Source: Halioglobus japonicus
GTDB taxonomy: Bacteria; Pseudomonadota; Gammaproteobacteria; Pseudomonadales; Halieaceae
Length of the DNA stretch: 64,000 bases
Direction of reading: 5' to 3'
Assembly (NCBI RefSeq): GCF_001983995.1
Contig: NZ_CP019450.1
Location: 2,604,001 to 2,668,000, forward strand
Under the pieces are notes generated by a model. That model saw nothing but the letters and a program-made list of their open reading frames with translations. It did not search any database and was not told the DNA's origin. Positions 7,351-16,873 of the stretch are shown piece after piece; position 1 is the first letter of the stretch; each line of letters begins with the position of its first letter. The position numbers and the translations under genes were made by a program.

Positions 7351-10032
7351 TTGCCGCAGCAGGCACATCCCGGCACTTACGATTTAACCGTTCTTGCGCC
7401 CATACTGGAGCGGGGCGGCGTCATTCTCACCCCTAACCTGCGACTTGGCCGTCGTATTATCGCCGCATGGAACGCGCATCAGGCACAGAGCGGCCTGCAG
7501 AGCTGGCCACAGGCACGGGTCTACTCTCTGGAATCCTATCTGGATCGTCGCTGGCGCGCTGCGGTGGCGGGCGGGGAAGTGGCCCCACGCCGATTGTTGT
7601 CGGCGATACACCTGAGGCAAATCTGGCAGCGGGTCATTGATAAGGACCAGGCTGGCCACGGCGACTACCACTTGCTGCAAACTGAAGGCGCTGTGGCCCT
7701 GGCCCAACAGGCAAGAGAGAATTTGCTGCGCACGAGGGTGGATGTGAAGGACAGTGCGGTCCGCTCCCAGTTTCGTCTGGATCCCGACTGCAGCTGCTAT
7801 CTGCGGTGGCTGGATGCCTTTGACGGCGAGCTGCAGCAGATGTCTGCAGGGACGCTATCCGACGCTTTGATAGACGTGTTATCGGCGCCAACCATTGTGG
7901 CGAAAGACGATATCACGCTGCTGGATTTCGACGATGTGCCGCGCCTGTACCGGGACGTTCTGGAGCGGCTGAGCTTTCGCTGCGAGGAAGCGCACAGTGA
8001 TGCAGCGCCGGTGATGCCCCGGGTTTTTGCCTATCCAGATCGTCGCAGTGAACTCGATGCGGTCGCGGAGCGGGCGCTGGCCCAGTATCGCGCAGCCCCG
8101 GATATGACCCTGGGTATTGTGCTGTCGGATATGCAGGGCGACAGGGCGGCAATGGAGTATGCGCTGCGCCGTGCGTTTGACTGTCTCGGCGATAACTACA
8201 CTTCGCTGCCGGTTAATTTTTCCACGGGTATCCCGCTCGATCGTGCGCCAGTGGTCAGAGATGCGCTCGGCTTGCTCGATATCAATCGCGGCGAACTCCC
8301 TTACGACGACCTCCTGATGCTGGTCCGTTCCCGCTTTATCGCTCCCAGTGATATGCGCGGGGAGAACCTTGTGAGCCTGTTGCGCCGTATTGCCGACGAT
8401 GGCGCTGCGGCCATTGACCTCGGGCGCTTGCGCTACCTTGCCCAGCAGGTCCAGGTGGAGGAAGAGCGGGGCACGGCCTTCGGAGAGGCACTGCGTCGCA
8501 CAGATGAGCTGCGCCTGCGCCACCTGCGCCAGTTACCCTCTGCGTGGGTGCAGAGCTTTTCAGACGTTCTTGCCTGCTGGCAATGGCCCGGCAGCGGTCC
8601 GCTAGATTCACTTGAGTATCAGCAGGTAGAGCACTGGTATCGGCTGCTGGAAGAATTTGCGGGCTTTGACGATGTCTGCGGCGAGCTTTCTCTCACCGCG
8701 GCACTTAGCCTGTTGCGCGATTGTTGTCGCGACCAGATCTCACAACCCCAGACCGCAGATAGCGTGATCCAGGTGTTGGGGCCACTGGAGGCGGCGGGTC
8801 TGCAATTCGACACCTTATGTCTGTGTGGGTTTCAGGGCACTCGCTGGCCGGCACCGGCGCGACCAAACCCCTTTGTACCGCTCGCCCTGCAGCGCCAGCA
8901 CCAGATGCCACACTCGAGTGCCGAACGCGAATGGCAGTACGCGGCTGACCTGATGCGCCTGTATCGCGCCACCTGTCGCGAGATGGTGATTTCTTACGCG
9001 GAGGAAATTGACGGGGTGCCGGAGTTGCCCAGTGCGTTGCTGGAGCCGTTCACCAATGAATCACTGCCGCCCACCAATCCCGTGGACCCCGACTGGACAG
9101 CTCGCCAGAATGCGGCCATTCGAGAGTCCGTCGATGACCATAACGGACCGGCGCCGCAGGCAGCGGAATTGGCCCAGCTCTCCGGCGGGAGCAGCATCTT
9201 GCAGAACCAGGCCGCGTGTCCATTTCGCGCTTTCGCCCGCAATCGCTTGCGCCTCGAACCCCTGGCCGAGCCGGTAATGGGTTTATCAGCCGCTGATCGC
9301 GGTACCTTGCTACATAACGCGTTGTTCATTTTGTGGGGAGAAATAAATAACAGCACCACGCTCGCGGGCATGGATAAAACGGCACGCAAACTGGCGGCCG
9401 AGCGCGCCAGTGCTGCCGCAGTCACCGAGGTGCCACAGACCACCCGGGAAGTCGCCGGGCTGCACTGTCTCGATCTCGAGAAGCAGCGATTGGCAGGGCT
9501 GTTGCAGGAGTGGCTCGACATAGAGTCGCAGCGAGCGCCGTTTACGGTCAGCGAAAGAGAATCCTCCATAGCACTTGAACTCGCGGGTATTACACTGAAT
9601 TTACGCGTGGATCGAATCGACACACTGGAGGGCGGTGAGCAGTTGGTGCTGGATTATAAATCCGGTCGCAACGGTCTGGCCGACTGGCTGGGTGAGCGTA
9701 TTGCGCAGCCCCAGTTGCCCCTTTATGGACTCGCCACCGGCGTCAGTGCCGTGAGTTTTGCGCAGATCAGGGCCCGAGACTGCAAATTCACCGGTATCGG
9801 CGAGATTGACGGTGTGCCGGGCATAAAGAGTGATGTTGGCACTGCAATAAAACGCTGGCAGCCTGAGATCGAGGATTGGCCGGCGCTCGTCGCGCATTGG
9901 CGGGAGCAGTTGTCGGCGCTGGCGGAAGCCTTTGTAGCGGGAGAGGCGGCCGTCGATCCCACTTCAACGGCGTGTAACTTCTGTGGACTGCAATCGCTGT
10001 GCCGTATCTCAGTGCAGGAGGCCTCGTTATGA
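7351..10032 (+). CDS. AddB-like PD-(D/E)XK nuclease, DNA-repair family
   Basis: The 893-residue partner of the helicase that follows, probably forming an AddAB-like complex that processes double-strand DNA ends. The N-terminal part resembles a degenerate helicase (LTPNLRLGRRI near residues 27-37). The C-terminal part is a RecB-type nuclease with DRIDT and LDYKSG. Cysteines C623, C875, C878 and C884 follow the AddB iron-sulfur spacing (one distant Cys, then CxxC-x5-C). The start is TTG at 7351, supported by AGGAGG at 7340-7345; no good ATG is near. The stop overlaps the next ATG (ATGA). It resembles the family annotated as probable DNA repair protein beside a UvrD helicase. Confidence 0.85.
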   Translation: MPQQAHPGTYDLTVLAPILERGGVILTPNLRLGRRIIAAWNAHQAQSGLQSWPQARVYSLESYLDRRWRAAVAGGEVAPRRLLSAIHLRQIWQRVIDKDQAGHGDYHLLQTEGAVALAQQARENLLRTRVDVKDSAVRSQFRLDPDCSCYLRWLDAFDGELQQMSAGTLSDALIDVLSAPTIVAKDDITLLDFDDVPRLYRDVLERLSFRCEEAHSDAAPVMPRVFAYPDRRSELDAVAERALAQYRAAPDMTLGIVLSDMQGDRAAMEYALRRAFDCLGDNYTSLPVNFSTGIPLDRAPVVRDALGLLDINRGELPYDDLLMLVRSRFIAPSDMRGENLVSLLRRIADDGAAAIDLGRLRYLAQQVQVEEERGTAFGEALRRTDELRLRHLRQLPSAWVQSFSDVLACWQWPGSGPLDSLEYQQVEHWYRLLEEFAGFDDVCGELSLTAALSLLRDCCRDQISQPQTADSVIQVLGPLEAAGLQFDTLCLCGFQGTRWPAPARPNPFVPLALQRQHQMPHSSAEREWQYAADLMRLYRATCREMVISYAEEIDGVPELPSALLEPFTNESLPPTNPVDPDWTARQNAAIRESVDDHNGPAPQAAELAQLSGGSSILQNQAACPFRAFARNRLRLEPLAEPVMGLSAADRGTLLHNALFILWGEINNSTTLAGMDKTARKLAAERASAAAVTEVPQTTREVAGLHCLDLEKQRLAGLLQEWLDIESQRAPFTVSERESSIALELAGITLNLRVDRIDTLEGGEQLVLDYKSGRNGLADWLGERIAQPQLPLYGLATGVSAVSFAQIRARDCKFTGIGEIDGVPGIKSDVGTAIKRWQPEIEDWPALVAHWREQLSALAEAFVAGEAAVDPTSTACNFCGLQSLCRISVQEASL

Positions 10033-13000
10033 GCATTGTTGATGCCACTGAGCGCCACGAGGCATTGGACGTCACCCAAAGCTTTTGCGTGTCGGCACCA
10101 GCCGGTTCAGGTAAAACAGAACTGTTGATACAACGTTTTCTGGCGCTGCTGGGTCGTGTACAACGCCCTGAGCAGGTATTAGCCATTACGTTTACGCGTA
10201 AGGCGGCCGCGGAAATGCGTGAGCGTGTGGTACAGGCTATGGCCGACGCACTCCACGGCGTTCCCTGTCAGGGAGATCACGAGCAGGCGACCCGGGCGCT
10301 GGCATTGGCTGCCCTGGCACGCAGTGACGAACTCGGCTGGCACCTCACGCGCGACAATTCACGACTGAATATCAAGACCATCGACTCGTTCTGTGCAGGC
10401 TTGACGCGCCAGCTGCCGATTCTGAGCCAGTTCGGCGGTTCGGCCCAGGCGGTGGATGATGCAGTGCCTCTGTATCGCGAGGCGGTATCCGAGCTGTTTT
10501 CGCTGCTGGAGAGCGCAAGGCCGGAAGCGGAAGACCTGCGCCAGTTGCTGCTGCACTTCGACAATAACTGGGAGCGCCTTGCGGATCTGCTGATGGCCAT
10601 GCTCGCCAAGCGCGATCAGTGGCATGAACACATGGGCGTGCGGGCCTCACCGGCCGAATCTGAACAACGTTTGCACTCACTGGTGGCAGCATTGGTCGAC
10701 GAAAAGCTCGCGGAGCTGGCGGCGGTTTTGGCACCGTTTGAAGATGAGCTGTTCGACTTGTTCTGCTACGCGCAGGGCAATCTGGGGGAGCCGGTACCGG
10801 ATAACTTCCCCACGCCTGTGAGTGACAACCTGGCGCAATGGCGTGCCCTGGTGCAATTGTTGCTTACCCAGGACGGCAAGTACCGACGCTCTGTGAACGT
10901 CCGCAATGGCTTCCCTGCCGGCAAGGGTGAGGCCCAGGAGCACAAGGACCATCTCAAGCACCTGCTGGGTCGTATGGGAGAGGTTGCCGAATTGTTATCC
11001 GCCCTGCGGGCGGTGACGACGCTCCCTGATATGGGAGGGCATGCCGCTTCCTGGCAACTGGTAGTTCACCTGGCCCATGTGCTGCCTCTGGTCGCAGCGT
11101 GCCTGCTGCTGGTGTTCGAGCGGCGCGGCGAGGTGGACCATACCCAGGTGGCACTGTCGGCACTGGATGCACTGGGAGACGACGAGCAGCCCACCGAGCT
11201 GGCGCTGCGGCTCGACTACAGTATTGAGCACATTCTTGTCGATGAATTTCAGGACACCGCCATCAACCAGTATCGCCTGCTGGGGCGGCTGACCCGTGGC
11301 TGGGGCGAGCACAATCGCCTGAATGCGCAGGCCCCGCGGACCATTTTTATTGTCGGCGATGGCATGCAGTCGATTTACGGATTCCGCAATGCCAATGTGG
11401 GCCTGTTCCTGCGCGCTCGACAATCCGGTTTTAACGGTGTGATCCCGGTGGCCATCGACCTGAAAAGCAATTTTCGGTCGAGCGCTTCGGTGGTCGACTG
11501 GGTGAATGCAACCTTCGAGGAAGCCTTCCCGCCAGAGGACGATGTGCGTCGCTCCCGAGTGAGCTATACGCCTGCGGTAGCGGTGAAACCGCCGTTGTGT
11601 GAGCCTGCAGTAGAGCTGCACGGTTTTCGCGGCGAGAGCGCCGCAGTGCAGGAGGCGCGGTATCTTGTTGATCAGATCGTGGCCGGTCTCGACGACGAGC
11701 AGTTTGAGTCAATCGCATTGCTGGCGCGTTCGAGGGGGCAGTTGGCGGCCATTATCGAAGAATTGCGACTGCGTAACGTGGGTTTTGCCGCCGAAGATAT
11801 GGATCCCCTGGCGGGTTCCCCGGCCATTGTTGACCTGCTCAACCTGTGCCGTGCGCTGGCCAACCCGGCTGATCGGGTCGCCTGGTATGGCGTGTTACGT
11901 GCGCCCTGGGCAGGCCTCGATCTGCAGGATTTGCATTGCCTGGCCAGCGCAGCTGCAGATGCACGCTGGCAGAATCTACCTGCGTTACTGCGCGCCAGAC
12001 AGTGGCCTGAAGCCTTCTCCGAGCGAGGACAGACTGTGCTAGAGCGCCTCGCCGCGTGCTTCGACTGGGCCTGGCACAAGCGTGACCGTCTTGCGCTGCG
12101 GATTTGGCTTGAGCAGCTGTGGTTGCGGCTCGGCGGACCACAGTCCCTTGCCAATCCGGCCTACCTGGAAGATGCGCAGCGCTTTTTCGAACTCTTGCAG
12201 GAGTGCGGCGAGGTCTGTGGCCGTCTGGACATCGCCTGGTTGGAGCAGCGCATCGCGAGGCTCTACGCCTCCGGCGAAGGCGGCAGTGCAAAATTAAAAG
12301 TGATGACACTGCATAAATCCAAGGGGCTGGAATTTGATTGGGTCATCATTCCGGCGCTGGGGCGGGGCACACGGGGTGATAATCGCGATATCCTGCTTTG
12401 GGATGACTACATCAGTCCCACGGGAGAACGCGGCTTCCTGTTGGCCGCCGATGACCACGGCGATACCAAAGCCCCGAGCCTGTACAACTTCCTGAAATCC
12501 CAACGCAGCGAAAAATCGAGGCTGGAATCCACGCGCTTGCTCTATGTTGGTGCCACTCGCGCCGTGAAGAAATTGACGCTGACGTCGGCTTTGAAAGAAT
12601 CTGCACAGGCCTCGCCGGGAGAGTCCGCAGAGATCAAGCCACCCTCTGAAGGATCGTTGCTGAGTTGTATATGGCCCACCTTTGCCAGTCAGATGCAGAT
12701 TCATGAAGCGGTAGAGGAGGCCGCCTTAGGCCCTGTGATCTCGGTAGCATTGCAGCGTGTCACTACGTCGCCTGTACTGCCCACGCCGCCTCTGGCAGAG
12801 CGAGAAGACGGCCCCAATATTCCGGAACCCGCCTTTAACCGCGTTGATCGCCATGTGGGGACAGTGATTCACGAGCAGCTGGAATATCTCAGTGCCGCAC
12901 AGGACCTGCCTGAACAGCTGGGATCAGAAAATATCGAGCGAATGGCCCTGCGCCTGCGTGAACTCGGGGTAGGCGGACAACTGCTGGAGGATGCGCTGCA

Positions 13001-13382
13001 CAGAGCGACACAGGCCGTTAACACGACGCTTGCAGATAGTGATACTGGCCGATGGGTACTGAGCTCTGCCCACAATGACGCGGCCAGTGAATTGGAGGTG
13101 GTCGTTGTAGATGCTGAGGGTAGAACGGCAGAACTGGTGATCGACCGGACCTTTGTAGACAGCCGTAGCGGCGTACGCTGGATTATCGATTACAAAAGCA
13201 GTGTGCCGTCCGCCGAGGAAAGCCTCGATGACTTCCTCGAACACGAGGCAGTGCGCTACCGCCCACAGTTGTTGCGCTACCGCCAGTGTTTCAGTGAACT
13301 AGCTGCTGAACAGGTCAAATGTGCACTGTATTTCACTGGCCTCGGGCGGCTGCAATTGGTTGAGGTTGAAGCGGTTAGCTGA
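10029..13382 (+). CDS. AddA-like UvrD/RecB-family helicase-nuclease
   Basis: ATP-driven DNA helicase with a C-terminal nuclease domain; with the upstream AddB-like protein it should load on double-strand breaks. The 1117 residues show Walker A APAGSGKT (residues 23-30), FTRKAAAEMRERV, motif II VDEFQDT, VGDGMQSIYGFRNAN, LHKSKGLEFDWVI, LLYVGATRA, and a PD-(D/E)XK nuclease motif IIDYKSS near the end. The ATG at 10029 has AGGAGG at 10016-10021 and overlaps the preceding stop, so the pair is translationally coupled. It converges on the oxidoreductase gene with an 8-base overlap. No recBCD-type gene is in the window. Confidence 0.9.
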   Translation: MSIVDATERHEALDVTQSFCVSAPAGSGKTELLIQRFLALLGRVQRPEQVLAITFTRKAAAEMRERVVQAMADALHGVPCQGDHEQATRALALAALARSDELGWHLTRDNSRLNIKTIDSFCAGLTRQLPILSQFGGSAQAVDDAVPLYREAVSELFSLLESARPEAEDLRQLLLHFDNNWERLADLLMAMLAKRDQWHEHMGVRASPAESEQRLHSLVAALVDEKLAELAAVLAPFEDELFDLFCYAQGNLGEPVPDNFPTPVSDNLAQWRALVQLLLTQDGKYRRSVNVRNGFPAGKGEAQEHKDHLKHLLGRMGEVAELLSALRAVTTLPDMGGHAASWQLVVHLAHVLPLVAACLLLVFERRGEVDHTQVALSALDALGDDEQPTELALRLDYSIEHILVDEFQDTAINQYRLLGRLTRGWGEHNRLNAQAPRTIFIVGDGMQSIYGFRNANVGLFLRARQSGFNGVIPVAIDLKSNFRSSASVVDWVNATFEEAFPPEDDVRRSRVSYTPAVAVKPPLCEPAVELHGFRGESAAVQEARYLVDQIVAGLDDEQFESIALLARSRGQLAAIIEELRLRNVGFAAEDMDPLAGSPAIVDLLNLCRALANPADRVAWYGVLRAPWAGLDLQDLHCLASAAADARWQNLPALLRARQWPEAFSERGQTVLERLAACFDWAWHKRDRLALRIWLEQLWLRLGGPQSLANPAYLEDAQRFFELLQECGEVCGRLDIAWLEQRIARLYASGEGGSAKLKVMTLHKSKGLEFDWVIIPALGRGTRGDNRDILLWDDYISPTGERGFLLAADDHGDTKAPSLYNFLKSQRSEKSRLESTRLLYVGATRAVKKLTLTSALKESAQASPGESAEIKPPSEGSLLSCIWPTFASQMQIHEAVEEAALGPVISVALQRVTTSPVLPTPPLAEREDGPNIPEPAFNRVDRHVGTVIHEQLEYLSAAQDLPEQLGSENIERMALRLRELGVGGQLLEDALHRATQAVNTTLADSDTGRWVLSSAHNDAASELEVVVVDAEGRTAELVIDRTFVDSRSGVRWIIDYKSSVPSAEESLDDFLEHEAVRYRPQLLRYRQCFSELAAEQVKCALYFTGLGRLQLVEVEAVS

Positions 13383-14243
13383 ACTGGCTGATCACGTCGT
13401 CCGCGAAGCGCTTAATGCTGTCCACCTTGTGTTCCAGTGCTTCGCTGTTACCGTGATAAAACGGCCACGGCATAGTCATGATATGAGTGACGCCGGCATC
13501 TTCAAGGCGCCGGTAGCCATCGGCATCCCAGGCATCGTTAGGGGTCGCCATTACCTCGAAAGCTTCATTGCCGCGGCCGAACTCACTGCGCCATTGTTGA
13601 ATTTTTGCAATCGACTCGATGATGTCTTCGCTGCTCTGTAAGTCGGTCACCCAGCCATCACCAAGACGGGCAGCACGCTTCATAGCGGGATTGGAGATGC
13701 CGCCTATCCACAGCGGAATGCGCTCAGTCGGCGCGGGTTCATTTCCATCGGTGCAAACTGGTAGTGCTGACCTTCGTAGCTGACCATCTCGCCGCTCCAG
13801 AGTAAGCGCATAATCTCGATCATCTCATCAGCGCGCTTGCCGCGGGTGGTAAAATCCTGCCCCATTAACTCAAATTCATCCCGCGACCATCCGACGCCAA
13901 AGGCGGGTGTGATTCGATTATTGGAAATAATCGCCGCCGTGCTGATGGCCTTGGCCACCAGGTAGGGGTTGCGCATCGGTAGCACAAACACATTGTTGGT
14001 AAAGCGCAGGTTCTCGGTAATGGCAGCGAGAGCACCAATCATTACCCAGGGGTCAGGCCAGTCGGTAAAGGGTGCCCAGCGCCTGCTGCCGTCCTCGGTA
14101 TAGGGGTAGGGAGTGTTTATCGTCTCCGGGTTCACCACGTGATCGGAGAATGACATGGCGTGCCAGCCATGGGTGTCTGCGACAGGCGCAAGAGAAGTGA
14201 GGTGGGAGACGGAACTAAATGAGGTCGAAAGTACAAACTTCAC
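13375..14243 (-). CDS. LLM-class flavin-dependent oxidoreductase, frame interrupted
   Basis: Luciferase-like (LLM, F420/FMN-binding) oxidoreductase of the TIGR03619 type; substrate unknown. Residues from MKFVLSTSF to MEMNPR are in one frame (14243 to about 13735). The rest, from PLWIGGISNPAMK-like sequence to the stop at 13375, is in another. Restoring one G in the CCCGCGCCG run at about 13731-13737 gives NPAPTERIPLWIGG, which is the normal family sequence, and a 289-residue protein of typical length. The rest of the gene is intact, so a sequencing or assembly error is as likely as a real mutation. It overlaps the end of the helicase gene by 8 bases. Confidence 0.75.
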
Positions 14244-14312
14244 TGGAGGAATGCCCCTATCGCTAAGTTATTATCTTGCGCTCACTTTAGCCGCTGTGAA
14301 GGTTGCTGTCCC

Positions 14313-15035
14313 TTGAGTCATTCAACTTGTCGCCGATTCGACCACATTGTCATACTGAGCGGAGCGGGGCTGTCCGCCGAGTCCGGTGTGGCGACCTTTC
14401 GCGACCCCGAGGGCATCTGGCAGCAATACGACCCTATGGATTTGGCGACGCCCGAAGGCTTTGCCCGCAACCCGTCGCTGGTGTACGAGTTTTATAACGC
14501 GCGGCGCAAGCAACTCGACGATGTTGCCCCCAACGCTGCACATCGTGCCCTGGCGCGACTTTGCCGTGAATATCAGGGGCGGGTTTTTCTGGTGACCCAG
14601 AATGTCGATGATTTATTGGAGCAGGCCGGATGCTCTGAGGTTTGCCACATGCACGGCGAGCTGCGGGTTGCGCTGTGCACCCATTGCGGTGAGCGTTCAA
14701 TTGCAGCCACGGCTTTCGACGGCGACAGCCACTGCGTTCACTGTGGCGAGGTGGGAGGGTTGCGTCCGGATATCGTCTGGTTCGGTGAAACGCCGTATCA
14801 CATGGCGGCCATTGAGCGTGAGTTGAGCACGGCAGATTTGTTTGTCGCGATCGGGACCTCCGGTACGGTATACCCTGCAGCAGGTTTTGTGCAGGAGGCA
14901 CGCTGGTGTGGCGCCCACACGCTGGAAATTAATCTGGAGTCCAGTGAACGGGCCGATGTGTTCGATGAGCACCGGCTTGGGCCCGCGACCGAGCAGGTCA
15001 AACAGTGGGTAGAGGAAATGCTCGCCGGTCAGTGA
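14313..15035 (+). CDS. cobB: NAD-dependent protein deacylase, sirtuin class III (CobB type)
   Basis: Removes acyl groups from protein lysines using NAD. The 240-residue protein has GAGLSAESG (17-25), QNVD (96-99), catalytic H114 in CHMHGE, and zinc cysteines C122, C125, C141 and C144. Y61 and R64 in FYNARR form the Y-x-x-R pair that in class III sirtuins favours succinyl or other acidic acyl groups; that preference here is inference. The start is TTG at 14313; the context gives no better codon before the conserved region. It stands alone and converges on a leftward gene, with a dyad at its stop. Confidence 0.88.
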   Translation: MSHSTCRRFDHIVILSGAGLSAESGVATFRDPEGIWQQYDPMDLATPEGFARNPSLVYEFYNARRKQLDDVAPNAAHRALARLCREYQGRVFLVTQNVDDLLEQAGCSEVCHMHGELRVALCTHCGERSIAATAFDGDSHCVHCGEVGGLRPDIVWFGETPYHMAAIERELSTADLFVAIGTSGTVYPAAGFVQEARWCGAHTLEINLESSERADVFDEHRLGPATEQVKQWVEEMLAGQ

Positions 15036-15041
15036 CCGGCG
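15023..15041. terminator. Dyad between converging genes, possible terminator
   Basis: CGCCGGTCA, one base, TGACCGGCG: a perfect nine-base dyad spanning the sirtuin stop codon, 20 bases before the end of the opposing gene. There is no T-run, so intrinsic termination is uncertain. Confidence 0.3.
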
Positions 15042-15060
15042 AAGCAGGGGTGAGCGTGTG

Positions 15061-15669
15061 TTATTTCGCCTCTATATCGGCGCTAACCATGTCCAGTGAA
15101 AGAGCAACCGCTTCGCGGTAGATCACTACGATAGTCTGGCCCAGCTCTACGCCGGACATTTTTTCCGGTTCCACATCTTCAATGAGATGAGCGCGGCCAT
15201 TGGCATCGAGCAGCGTGACCGTGCCGAGCAGTCGGTTCATGCCTTCTATGGTGCAAACCGCGCGGATTAGACGGGCGCCGCCGGCCACCGGCTCGCCATC
15301 AACCACACCTTCGCCGCCATCTTCAATCACAACCCAGGGGTTGGCCATTTCTTCTTCCGTGGGCTCGCGAATTTCACCTTCAAGGGCGGCCAGATAGGTC
15401 AAACGCAGCTTGTCGCCAACGGTGACATCCTCCAGGCTGACCAGTTCTTCTCTGGCGTGCACAGTAAAGCTGTTACCGAGGGGGCCCTTGAGCGTCACCA
15501 GACGGTGCTCGAGATCGATTTCGGTGATCACGGCCTCGACTTCTACCGCGGTGGCCCGCACGTTGGCTTCCTGTGCAGTTGATTCTGCTTCCTGGGCGAT
15601 GGCTGGGAGGCAAACCGCCGCGAGAGCGATAACAAGCCCGCGCGAGGCGCGGCTGAGGATATTATTCAT
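15061..15669 (-). CDS. Exported protein of unknown function
   Basis: A 202-residue protein with a typical signal peptide (basic start, hydrophobic stretch to about residue 22, likely cut near AIAQ-EAE), so it should be periplasmic. The mature part is acidic and rich in short beta-strand-like segments. A first block (about 40-85) reads VEVEAVITEIDLEHRLVTLK and a second (about 140-190) LLGTVTLLDANGRAHLIEDV, hinting at two small beta-barrel modules. I do not recognise a family. It is monocistronic, and an 86-base gap separates it from rlmG. Confidence 0.65.
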   Translation of the reverse strand: MNNILSRASRGLVIALAAVCLPAIAQEAESTAQEANVRATAVEVEAVITEIDLEHRLVTLKGPLGNSFTVHAREELVSLEDVTVGDKLRLTYLAALEGEIREPTEEEMANPWVVIEDGGEGVVDGEPVAGGARLIRAVCTIEGMNRLLGTVTLLDANGRAHLIEDVEPEKMSGVELGQTIVVIYREAVALSLDMVSADIEAK

Positions 15670-15755
15670 TTATGCGTTCCTTGTATGAGAGGTATCAAGA
15701 GTGCGTACAACGCGTGTCGGCGGCACACTGTTACAACATAGCCGCGCTACGCGTA

Positions 15756-16868
15756 TCAGGCAACTGACTCAGCCTGCCAGATTCTGAACTTGCGGTTCTC
15801 GGCAAGAATGGCGGTATTCCGAAAATGCGCGTTGAGTAGCCGGGCGTAAGGAAGATGACGATTGGCCACCAGCACCAGAATGCCGTTTTCACTCAGTTTT
15901 TCCCGACACTGCATTAATAGCCTGCGTCCCACAAAGTCGTCGACACTGTGGCCCAGGTGGAAGGGGGGATTGCAGAGGATTAAGTCGAATTTTGTCTCGC
16001 TGTTTAACAACCCGTCGCCATGGAGAAAGTGTGCGGTCTCCCCGGGGTACAGGGCTTGCCAGTTGGCTCGAGCAGAAGCCACTGCCATGGCAGATTCATC
16101 AAAGAAGTGTACCTCGCTTGCAAGGCCCAACTGTTTTGCGCAAAGGCCCAGCACGCCATTGCCACAGGCGAGGTCGGCCACGCGATGCGCAGGATTGAGT
16201 GCGGGCAGGTTTTCAATCAGAAAGCGGGAGCCGATATCCAGGCTCGAGGCACTGAACACATTTGGCGAGCCAGTGAGTTCACAATCCAGAGGAGGGCAGT
16301 AGTAGCTTGGGTTGAGCGGCGGATCAATGGTGCTGCCTGCCTCGCGTATGGCGGTGAAAACTCGCGCCTTACGGGCTCCCCGATGGCGCTCGACATGGCC
16401 AAAATAGCGGGCAATGGTGGCGGCGGTGGCGGGAGAAAGATGCTTATCCATGCCAGCGCAGATGAGTTCAGCGCCCACCGGCATAACAGCGTGTAAGGTG
16501 GCCAGTTGGTGCTCGAAGTAGGCGCTTTGCTTTGGAACCCGTAGCACTACCGGCCCCTCTGCACAGCTGGGTGCTTGAGTGCTCCAGATAACGGCGACCG
16601 GCAAGCAGCTATTGGCCTGCAGATTGGCGGCGGTCGCCAGGGCCGCCAGCGCTGAGTCAGTCCAGAGTTGCTGCGGTTGCAGGGCCACGCACAGCGCGCC
16701 ATGTTCGTCATTGACGACCAGGGACGGTGCCGCGCCGCGTTCGAGGGCGGCATCCATGAGTAACAAATCGGCGCCGCACCAGGCCTGTAGTTGTTCGCCG
16801 GCGCGTTGCGGGTAGCGATGGAGCTGCCAGCTGCCATGGGCGGTTTCCAGGCGACTGGCGGCGGCCAT
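15756..16868 (-). CDS. rlmG: 23S rRNA (guanine-N2) methyltransferase RlmG
   Basis: SAM-dependent methyltransferase expected to modify G1835 of 23S rRNA. The 370-residue protein has the two-domain layout of RlmG/RsmC: a degenerate N-terminal domain containing LICAGMDKHLSP, then a catalytic domain with VADLACGNGVLG (about 230-241) and the guanine-N2 motif NPPFH (about 300-304). The C-terminal VANRHLPY and the length fit RlmG better than RsmC. The ATG at 16868 follows the mltD stop by five bases; an in-frame TTG at 16877 would overlap it. It is probably co-transcribed with mltD. Confidence 0.82.
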   Translation of the reverse strand: MAAASRLETAHGSWQLHRYPQRAGEQLQAWCGADLLLMDAALERGAAPSLVVNDEHGALCVALQPQQLWTDSALAALATAANLQANSCLPVAVIWSTQAPSCAEGPVVLRVPKQSAYFEHQLATLHAVMPVGAELICAGMDKHLSPATAATIARYFGHVERHRGARKARVFTAIREAGSTIDPPLNPSYYCPPLDCELTGSPNVFSASSLDIGSRFLIENLPALNPAHRVADLACGNGVLGLCAKQLGLASEVHFFDESAMAVASARANWQALYPGETAHFLHGDGLLNSETKFDLILCNPPFHLGHSVDDFVGRRLLMQCREKLSENGILVLVANRHLPYARLLNAHFRNTAILAENRKFRIWQAESVA

Positions 16869-16873
16869 GTTAA

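Noticed and set aside
9999..10028. Upstream start for the AddA-like helicase
   Set aside because: The ATG at 10029 has AGGAGG at the right distance and overlaps the previous stop; the longer version does not.
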